This document shows, piece by piece, positions 7,042 to 11,965 of a stretch of DNA of 11,965 bases. Within the stretch, counting starts at the first letter, position 1; each line of letters begins with the position of its first letter. The DNA comes from Planctomycetota bacterium (GTDB lineage Bacteria > Planctomycetota > Phycisphaerae > UBA1845), in assembly GCA_022563055.1 (NCBI GenBank), contig JADFOB010000010.1, positions 1-11,965 of the forward strand, written 5' to 3'. The notes beneath the pieces are model-generated. The model was not told the DNA's origin. It was given only the letters and a program-made list of their open reading frames with translations, and did not search any database. The position numbers were made by a program, and so were the translations under genes.

Positions 7042-8219
7042 GAATCGCGCTGGTCGCAGAATGGGTGGACGCTTGGCGGGGCGGGGCTGAGACCTCGACC
7101 ACGCAGTTCATCCATTGCCTGATGGATCGCGGTGTTGAGATCCACCTGTTCACGCGTAGCCGACCCTCACCGACCCCCGGAATGCAGGTGCATACTGTCA
7201 GTGGAGCCGCCATGTCGCGGACCCGCAAGACGATCACCTTCATGCACCGGGTCGACCGGTTGATCCGATCCCAGTCGTTCGACGTGGTCCACGCCATCTC
7301 GCCCTGCCGGTCGGCCGACATCTATCAGCCGCGCGGAGGTACGGTGGCTGAGAGTATCGAACGGAACATCTCGCTGCACCGCAACGGTGCCTCGAGATCG
7401 CTCAAGCGTTACGCCAACCGCTTCAACTTCAAGCAGCGTTTCGCGCTCATGGTGGAGCGACAGTTGCTCGGCGATCGGGATGGCCCCATTGTCGTGGCCA
7501 TCTCCGACTACGTGGTGGCGCAGTTGAAGCGGCACTACGACCTTCCCGACGCGCGGATTCGCAGGATCTATAACGGCGTGGATCCGGACGATGCGACGGA
7601 TTCCGTCCGCGCTCAAGAGCGGGCAAACGTTCGTGAGGAATTCGGCATTTCCCAGAACGACTGCCTCGTCGTACTCATCGCTCACAACTTCCGTCTCAAG
7701 GGCGTCCGGGTTTGGATGGAGGCCCTGTCGATGCTGCTCAAACAGGGCGTTACCGATGTCCGATCACTCGTCATCGGGAAGGGCGACTCTGAGCGTTGGC
7801 ATCGTCTGGCGGCCAGGCTGGGCGTGGCGGAGCACCTGACGTTCACGGGTCCGACTGATCGCGTCCGCGCCTTTCAACACGCGGCGGACGTTCTGGTTCA
7901 TCCCACCTTCTACGATCCGTGCAGTCGGGTCGTGCTCGAATCGCTGAGCGCCGGTCTTGCGTGCATCACGACCCGCTGGGACGGTGCATCGGAGATGATC
8001 CGAGACGGCCTCAACGGGTATGTGCTCGACGACCCGCGCGACGTAGACGCCCTTGCGGATCGGATCCGGCGTCTGCGCGACCCCGATCATCGCCGCCGGC
8101 TTGGCGAAGCAGCCAGGCAGGTGGGCGACCGCGTCAGCATGGCCCGGCACGCGGACGCCATGCTCGACCTCTATGGGGAATTGGCCCCGAGCGGATCGCC
8201 GCGCCACCACACGCCGTGA
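7038..8219 (+). CDS. Glycosyltransferase family 4, WaaG-like
   Basis: A GT-B glycosyltransferase of 393 aa that probably adds a hexose to the LPS core. It starts with GTG at 7038, overlapping the kinase stop (GTGA), which indicates translational coupling. The N-terminal domain begins MRIALVAEWVDAWRGGAET (acceptor side). DVVHAISPCRSADIYQPRGGT and IRRIYNGVD follow. The C-terminal donor domain has VLIAHNFRLKGV and YDPCSRVVLESLSAG, an EX7E-type motif in which the first acid is Asp293 and the second Glu301. The AHNFRLKG and QPRGGT features resemble WaaG (LPS glucosyltransferase I). The donor sugar cannot be read from sequence. It is the last gene of the cassette; a 650-bp non-coding stretch follows. 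Confidence 0.9.
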   Translation: MRIALVAEWVDAWRGGAETSTTQFIHCLMDRGVEIHLFTRSRPSPTPGMQVHTVSGAAMSRTRKTITFMHRVDRLIRSQSFDVVHAISPCRSADIYQPRGGTVAESIERNISLHRNGASRSLKRYANRFNFKQRFALMVERQLLGDRDGPIVVAISDYVVAQLKRHYDLPDARIRRIYNGVDPDDATDSVRAQERANVREEFGISQNDCLVVLIAHNFRLKGVRVWMEALSMLLKQGVTDVRSLVIGKGDSERWHRLAARLGVAEHLTFTGPTDRVRAFQHAADVLVHPTFYDPCSRVVLESLSAGLACITTRWDGASEMIRDGLNGYVLDDPRDVDALADRIRRLRDPDHRRRLGEAARQVGDRVSMARHADAMLDLYGELAPSGSPRHHTP

Positions 8220-8411
8220 GGGCAGTCACACCTCACCGCGCCGATATTGCGCGGGTTCTATTCGGCGGCGAAACCCGTCGGGCAGCTCGTTGGTCCGACT
8301 TGTCGGAGCGGTGGATGGGTGGCCGAGGTCTTTTGGACTTGCGGGCTCGATCCGATCGGGTTGCGACGGTGAGCAAGCAGCCTGGTCTCCGCCCGGAAGC
8401 AATCGCGACCC

Positions 8412-8428
8412 CAGGTTCAAAGAACCTG
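8412..8428. terminator. Possible stem-loop terminator after the LPS cassette
   Basis: A perfect 7-bp stem (CAGGTTC and GAACCTG) with a 3-nt AAA loop, about 190 bp after the stop of the GT4 gene. No T-run follows, so intrinsic termination is uncertain; it may instead be an RNA-stabilising or dispersed hairpin. Confidence 0.25.
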
Positions 8429-8563
8429 CGCCACCCGACCGACCTGGGCCACCCGACCGACGACGCTTCCACGCTGCTCAACCCGCCCAGCGCCAGTTGC
8501 ACCGTTATCGGACAGGCGGCGCCGCAACATCCGCCCAGCGAGCGCAAATAAAACTTCCATTAA

Positions 8564-8615
8564 ATTACTTGTAATCACTAATGGGTTGAGGGTATCTTCC
8601 CCGACTTACTATATC
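8564..8615 (+). promoter_or_regulatory. Possible promoter and operator for the signalling gene
   Basis: In an AT-rich island, TTGAGG (8586-8591) is followed after 18 nt by TATATC (8610-8615), or after 15 nt by TACTAT (8607-8612). Just upstream is a small inverted repeat ATTAC-TT-GTAAT (8564-8575) that could be an operator half-site pair or an UP-like element. Initiation here would give a leader of about 250 nt before the ATG at 8871. Confidence 0.3.
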
Positions 8616-8687
8616 GGTTGCGGGTGCCAAACCGCCCGGCGCGCGGACCATCCTGGGTCGGCGCCGGACGCCACGCGCAGCACGGTT

Positions 8688-8832
8688 GGGGCAAGGCGAT
8701 GCCGGACGTTTCCAGTCCGAATCTCTTGCCCCGCGGGGCTCGTGGAGCAAGTCGCGCAGAATCGACTAGGCGGCGAGACCGTGTTGGTCAAGCGCTGCTT
8801 GGGCGCGAGAGATTGCTCCAACTGTCGCCTAG
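8688..8832 (+). ncRNA. Possible structured 5' leader (nested inverted repeats)
   Basis: GGGGCAAG (8688-8695) pairs perfectly with CTTGCCCC (8725-8732) and encloses a CGGAC/GTCCG stem (8703-8707 with 8715-8719). A second domain pairs CTAGGCG (8766-8772) with CGCCTAG (8826-8832) and encloses CAAGC-GCT-GCTTG (8789-8801). Alternative pairings exist: GGAGCAA (8744-8750) with TTGCTCC (8813-8819), and AGTCG (8750-8754) with CGACT (8763-8767). I recognise no known riboswitch consensus. GC-rich DNA produces such stems by chance, so confidence is low. Confidence 0.25.
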
Positions 8833-8870
8833 AATAGGGTAGGGGAAAGAACAAGGGGCTCACACAGGGC

Positions 8871-10562
8871 ATGGAAACCATGAGCGAAACGAGTGTCAAA
8901 CCGTTGCACGTCCTGATTCTGGGAGAACTCGCCGAGGGTGAGGAACTCTCACAGTGGGTGGATGCGCATGCCCGGGTCGAGCGGGTGAGTACGTTCGAGG
9001 CGGGGATGGCTGCGTTGCGTGCCGAACCGTTCGATCTGATCATCAGCCGGGCGGCGGACTTCATTCCGTTCCAGGACGTACATGTCACGCGCCAAGCAGC
9101 CGCGATCATCGACAGTGTGAGCCAGGGTGTCGGCATTGTCGACCGGAAGGGTGAGCTCGAATGGGCCAACCCGAAGATGCTGAGCTATACGAACGACGTA
9201 CGCGATCGCGTGTGCCGTTGCTGCATGGAAACCTTTCGGTGGGCCCAGGCCGAGGTCGAGGCGGGCACGTCGAGAATCCGCGGCCGACGCTTTTGCTTTA
9301 CGACGAGCGCGAACGAAGACTACGAGGTCACCGCCACACCCGTGATCGACCTGCACGAACGGATCACACAGGTAGCCGCGGTGGTACAGAACACGACGAA
9401 CACGCGGCGTTTGCGGGACAAAATCGATGCGATCGACCGTGCGGGGCGCGAATTGCTAAGCCTCGACGTGGAACAGATCTCCCGGCTCAACGCGCAAGAG
9501 CGATTGGCCCTGCTCGAACAGAAGATCATCCGGTGTACCGAGGAACTGCTGCATTTCGACAACTTCGAGATACGCGTACTCAACCAGAAAACCAATCGAC
9601 TCGAACTGGTGCTCGCGTCCGGGGCGTCGGTGTACGACCAAGACACCGATATCTCTGCGTCCGCGGAAGGGAATGGTATCACCGGCTATGTCGCGGCTCG
9701 CGGGAAAAGTTACATCTGTCCGGACACCGCCGCCGATCCACGTTATCTGCCCGGTCCGGAGGGGGCGCAGTCCTCGCTCACCGTACCGCTTCGCCTCCAT
9801 GACGAAGTGGTGGGTGTCGCTAATTTCGAGAGCACGAAACTGGCGGCGTTTAACGAGGATTCCCGCCAGTTCGCGGAGATCTTCTCACGGTATATCGCGC
9901 TGGCCCTGCACGTGCTGGATCTGCTGTTGATCGAACGGCAGACGACGACCGGGCAGGTCGGCAGCAACGTGATGGCCGAGATCACGGCACCACTCAACGA
10001 TATTCTCAGCGACGTCGAATGTCTGGTGGAAGACTACATCGGGCACGACGACCTCCGCCACCGTTTGCGGGCGATCTCCGAGAACGCAGTCAAGATCCGC
10101 GAGACCATCAAGGAGTTGACGTCCCTCAAAGCCGGGATCGTCGGCGCCCGTTCCCCCCGCAAGAAGATGTACGATCCCGCCCTGAGCGGCAAGCGGATCC
10201 TGATCGCCGATGACGAAGACACCATCCGCGACACGGTTCGCGACGTGCTCATCGGCTATGGTTGCGAGGTCAGCGTCGCCCAGGATGGCGCCAAGGCCAT
10301 CGAGCTGATCGCACAGAAGCCCTTCGACCTGGTCCTTAGCGACATCAAGATGCCCGTCCAGGATGGGTACCAGGTATTCGCCGCAGCCAAGGAAGCGAAC
10401 CCGGACACGCCGGTGATTCTGACCACGGGTTTCGGGTACGACCCGAACCACTCGATCATCCGCGCCCGGCGCGAGGGGCTGGCTGCGGTGCTGTTCAAAC
10501 CGTTTAAGGTCGATCAGCTTCTCAACGAACTTCGCATGGCGCTCAAGTCGACGCAGCAGTAG
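8871..10562 (+). CDS. Multidomain signalling protein: degenerate receiver-PAS-GAF-DHp-like-receiver
   Basis: 563 aa from the ATG at 8871; a second ATG at 8880 is equally possible, and neither has a strong ribosome binding site. Residues ~9-75 resemble a receiver domain, but the phospho-Asp position is Arg60 (FDLIISR against FDLVLSD later in the same protein). Residues ~80-185 are a PAS domain (AAIIDSVSQGVGIVDRKGELEWAN). Residues ~205-350 are a GAF domain (GNGITGYVAARGKSYICPDTAADPRYLPG). Residues ~362-420 look like HisKA helices (MAEITAPLNDILSDVECLVEDY), but the His position is Ala369 and no ATPase domain follows. Residues ~440-560 are an intact receiver with Asp447/Asp448, Asp491, Thr518 and Lys543. 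It therefore cannot phosphorylate itself in the usual way. It probably integrates PAS/GAF inputs and accepts phosphate from another kinase, in the cytoplasm; there are no membrane segments. Confidence 0.85.
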   Translation: METMSETSVKPLHVLILGELAEGEELSQWVDAHARVERVSTFEAGMAALRAEPFDLIISRAADFIPFQDVHVTRQAAAIIDSVSQGVGIVDRKGELEWANPKMLSYTNDVRDRVCRCCMETFRWAQAEVEAGTSRIRGRRFCFTTSANEDYEVTATPVIDLHERITQVAAVVQNTTNTRRLRDKIDAIDRAGRELLSLDVEQISRLNAQERLALLEQKIIRCTEELLHFDNFEIRVLNQKTNRLELVLASGASVYDQDTDISASAEGNGITGYVAARGKSYICPDTAADPRYLPGPEGAQSSLTVPLRLHDEVVGVANFESTKLAAFNEDSRQFAEIFSRYIALALHVLDLLLIERQTTTGQVGSNVMAEITAPLNDILSDVECLVEDYIGHDDLRHRLRAISENAVKIRETIKELTSLKAGIVGARSPRKKMYDPALSGKRILIADDEDTIRDTVRDVLIGYGCEVSVAQDGAKAIELIAQKPFDLVLSDIKMPVQDGYQVFAAAKEANPDTPVILTTGFGYDPNHSIIRARREGLAAVLFKPFKVDQLLNELRMALKSTQQ

Positions 10563-10655
10563 CCTCCTTTCTTGCGAACTCGCCTGCCGAACACGCCGTT
10601 TCTGTAACAACCGTGCAACAACGAGGCCGCGCTCTTGACGGGTTGGACGCTTGCC

Positions 10656-10684
10656 TTGCGTCTGTCACGGCACACTGCTAGATA
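10656..10684 (+). promoter_or_regulatory. Weak candidate promoter for the MoxR gene
   Basis: TTGCGT (10656-10661) and TAGATA (10679-10684) are separated by 17 nt; each matches only 3 of 6 consensus positions. Position and spacing are right, sequence quality is poor. Confidence 0.15.
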
Positions 10685-10780
10685 TCCTCTGGCGACTGTG
10701 TGGAACCTCGTTTAGGAGCCCGTTGAAGAACCCAACGGCGCTCCCCGAACCCAGGTTCTCCGGCGCTCTACGGCCGCCAC

Positions 10781-10840
10781 GGGGGCGCCGCTATTTTACG
10801 GGGGGCGGCCGCTACTTTTGCTGGGCGGCCGCTACTTTTG
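10781..10840 (+). repeat. Three 20-bp tandem repeats with GCGGCCGC cores
   Basis: Units at 10781-10800 (diverged), 10801-10820 and 10821-10840. The last two share GGGCGGCCGCTACTTTTG exactly. The first reads GGGGGCGCCGCTATTTTACG, one small gap and few changes away. They end 13 bp before the AGGAG ribosome binding site of the MoxR gene. Confidence 0.8.
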
Positions 10841-10867
10841 CAACGGGTTTTTTAGGAGTGATTGGAC

Positions 10868-11866
10868 ATGCCCACGACGGAGCTTGACGTGAAACAGCTC
10901 GGAGCCCAGGCCGCCGCCAAGAGTGAGCCGTTCCGGCGACTGCTCGAACAGATGCACCGCGTGATCGTCGGCCAGGACGCGCTGCTGCACCGAATGCTGA
11001 TCGGCCTGCTTTGCAACGGGCACCTGCTGATCGAGGGTGTGCCCGGTCTTGCCAAGACCCTGGCTGTCTCCTGTCTTGCACGCGGGATCAGCACCGGGTT
11101 TCAGCGACTCCAGTTTACGCCCGACCTGCTGCCCGCCGACCTGATCGGAACGCTGATCTATCGCCAGAACGACGGCACCTTCCAGGTCCAAAAGGGTCCG
11201 ATCTTCTCGAACATCATTCTCGCCGACGAGATCAACCGCGCACCCGCCAAGGTTCAGTCGGCGTTGCTCGAAGCCATGCAGGAGCGCCAGGTCACCATCG
11301 GCAAGGAGACATTCAAGCTCGAAGAGCCTTTCCTGGTGCTCGCTACACAGAACCCGATCGAGCAGGAAGGCACCTATCCGCTGCCCGAGGCTCAGGTCGA
11401 CCGATTCATGCTCAAAGTTGTGATCGACTACCCATCCAAGGTCGAGGAACGGCAGATCCTGGACCGGATGGGTCGCACCGCCCCGGACATCGAGATCGAC
11501 CCCGTGATGACTCCGCATGAGATCGTCGAAGCCAGGAGCGTGGTGGACGAGATCTACATGGACGACAAGATCAAGGACTACATCGTTGACTTAACCTTCG
11601 CCACGCGCGATCCGGGCGCGTTCGACATACCCGTTGCCGATTGGGTTCAGTACGGCGCGTCGCCACGCGCGACATTGGCGCTGACTCTTGGTGCCAAGGC
11701 GTCGGCGTTCCTCGAGGGTCGAGGCTACGTCACACCGCAGGATGTCAAGAGCATCGCCATGGACGTCCTCCGCCACCGCGTCATCATCACCTACGAAGCC
11801 GAGGCGGAGGAGAAAACGTCCGAAGACGTAGTCCGCGCGGTGCTGGACCATGTGGCGGTACCGTAG
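10868..11866 (+). CDS. MoxR-family AAA+ ATPase
   Basis: An ATP-driven chaperone-like ATPase of 332 aa, cytoplasmic. MoxR proteins commonly help assemble or activate partner proteins, often encoded next to DUF58 and von Willebrand factor A genes. The ATG at 10868 is chosen because AGGAG (10854-10858) lies 9 nt upstream; a TTG at 10862 is too close to it. Walker A is GVPGLAKT (57-64, Lys63), Walker B IILADE (116-121), followed by INRAPAKVQSALLEAMQERQVTIG, sensor 1 ATQNP (159-163) and EGTYPLPEAQVDRF. The C-terminal lid (VQYGASPRATLAL, RGYVTPQDVKSIAMDVLRHRVI) is complete. Length is normal. The usual DUF58 partner does not follow directly: a heptamer repeat and what looks like a four-helix-bundle gene come next. 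Confidence 0.95.
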   Translation: MPTTELDVKQLGAQAAAKSEPFRRLLEQMHRVIVGQDALLHRMLIGLLCNGHLLIEGVPGLAKTLAVSCLARGISTGFQRLQFTPDLLPADLIGTLIYRQNDGTFQVQKGPIFSNIILADEINRAPAKVQSALLEAMQERQVTIGKETFKLEEPFLVLATQNPIEQEGTYPLPEAQVDRFMLKVVIDYPSKVEERQILDRMGRTAPDIEIDPVMTPHEIVEARSVVDEIYMDDKIKDYIVDLTFATRDPGAFDIPVADWVQYGASPRATLALTLGAKASAFLEGRGYVTPQDVKSIAMDVLRHRVIITYEAEAEEKTSEDVVRAVLDHVAVP

Positions 11867-11869
11867 CTG

Positions 11870-11911
11870 GATTGGCGATTGAGGATTGAGGATTGCCGAT
11901 TGAGGATTGAC
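11870..11911 (+). repeat. Six tandem heptamers GATTGNN
   Basis: Six units in exact 7-bp phase starting 3 bp after the MoxR stop: GATTGGC, GATTGAG, GATTGAG, GATTGCC, GATTGAG, GATTGAC. Heptamer arrays of this type are, from memory, widespread between genes in planctomycetes and some cyanobacteria. They lie between the MoxR gene and the next start codon. Confidence 0.85.
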
Positions 11912-11931
11912 AACTGTAGCGGAAGGACAAA

Positions 11932-11965
11932 GTGGATTCGGAGGATCTGAAACGCCGAACGAAGG
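11932..11965 (+). CDS. Start of a possible four-helix-bundle (23S rRNA IVS-type) protein (partial)
   Basis: Only 11 codons fit before the window ends. A GTG at 11932 is preceded by GGAAGGA (11921-11927) at 4-nt spacing, and the frame reads MDSEDLKRRTK. This matches my memory of the N-terminus of the short four-helix-bundle family related to 23S rRNA intervening-sequence proteins (typically ELKxRTKxFAxR...). The call rests on few residues; a DUF58 protein would be the expected MoxR neighbour but usually starts differently. Confidence 0.4.
   Translation, partial: MDSEDLKRRTK

Larger units (their letters stand above)
8220..8870. other. 650-bp non-coding stretch with repeats and possible leader
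   Basis: No convincing gene on either strand; open frames here lack family features and ribosome binding sites. It holds a 7-bp hairpin CAGGTTC-AAA-GAACCTG (8412-8428), a 14-bp direct repeat GCCACCCGACCGAC (8430-8443 and 8448-8461, period 18), an AT-rich dip (about 8546-8615) and a set of nested inverted repeats (8688-8832). Confidence 0.6.
10563..10867. other. Repeat-rich intergenic leader of the MoxR gene
   Basis: 305 bp without a gene. It contains a 6-bp hairpin CCGTTG...CAACGG (10720-10738), a small GAACC-CA-GGTTC palindrome, three 20-bp tandem units (10781-10840), and CCCGTTG (10719-10725) that can pair with CAACGGG (10841-10847), enclosing the whole block. The ribosome binding site AGGAG (10854-10858) follows directly, so the structure could affect access to it. 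Confidence 0.6.

Noticed and set aside
7919..8551. Long open frame (about 210 codons) overlapping the GT4 gene and the following non-coding stretch
   Set aside because: Its first half is the out-of-frame shadow of the GT4 donor domain; the product is Arg/Ala/Pro-rich without any family motif and has no ribosome binding site.
8688..8732. Known riboswitch class (cyclic-di-GMP or fluoride type)
   Set aside because: The loops do not match the consensus elements I know for these classes; only the stems are visible.
8609..9169. Minus-strand open frame of 186 codons opposite the signalling gene start
   Set aside because: It is antisense to the clear PAS-region coding sequence, and the protein shows no recognisable domain.
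9885..10610. Minus-strand open frame of 241 codons opposite the receiver domain
   Set aside because: High-GC antisense shadow of the receiver coding region; no motif and no plausible start signal.
11870..11911. CRISPR array
   Set aside because: The unit is only 7 bp in uninterrupted tandem, with no spacers.

Overview
The window looks like a chromosomal piece of a high-GC Gram-negative bacterium, most probably a planctomycete (Phycisphaerae-like) or a close relative. The support is circumstantial. There is an exported nuclease with a lamin-tail domain and an IPTL-CTERM-like sorting tail, an LPS-core gene cassette, a MoxR ATPase, and many short dispersed palindromes and tandem repeats between genes. 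No rRNA, tRNA or CRISPR array was seen.

Layout, left to right. (1) Positions 1-1133, minus strand: the N-terminal three quarters of an aldehyde dehydrogenase of the ALDH8 / 2-aminomuconic semialdehyde dehydrogenase type. Its ATG lies so close to a perfect TATAAT that the mRNA may be leaderless. (2) 1145-1258: a palindromic element with 23-bp arms. (3) 1293-2840, minus strand: a secreted endonuclease I family nuclease with lamin-tail and IPTL-CTERM-like C-terminus. (4) About 3252-4702: a complete IS481-family insertion sequence with a 421-aa DDE transposase and long inverted ends built from paired sub-repeats. (5) 4858-8219, plus strand: three closely packed genes, a heptosyltransferase II-like GT9 enzyme, a WaaP/InaA-type sugar kinase and a WaaG-like GT4 glycosyltransferase. 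The last two overlap by 4 bp. Together they probably build and phosphorylate the LPS inner core. (6) 8220-8870: a 650-bp non-coding stretch with an AT-rich dip, a possible promoter and nested inverted repeats. (7) 8871-10562: a multidomain signalling protein (degenerate receiver, PAS, GAF, DHp-like helices without the phospho-His, intact receiver) with no kinase ATPase domain and no output domain. (8) 10563-10867: a repeat-rich leader with three 20-bp tandem units. (9) 10868-11866: a MoxR-family AAA+ ATPase. (10) 11870-11911: six in-phase heptamers. (11) From 11932: the first 11 codons of a gene that resembles the four-helix-bundle (23S rRNA IVS-type) family.

Most genes belong to known families. 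The more unusual items are the pseudo-kinase-like sensor and its possible structured leader, the palindrome that supplies the start codon of the LPS kinase gene, the possibly leaderless ALDH start next to another palindrome, and the tandem repeats directly upstream of moxR. I found no clear evidence of a wholly new multi-gene system.
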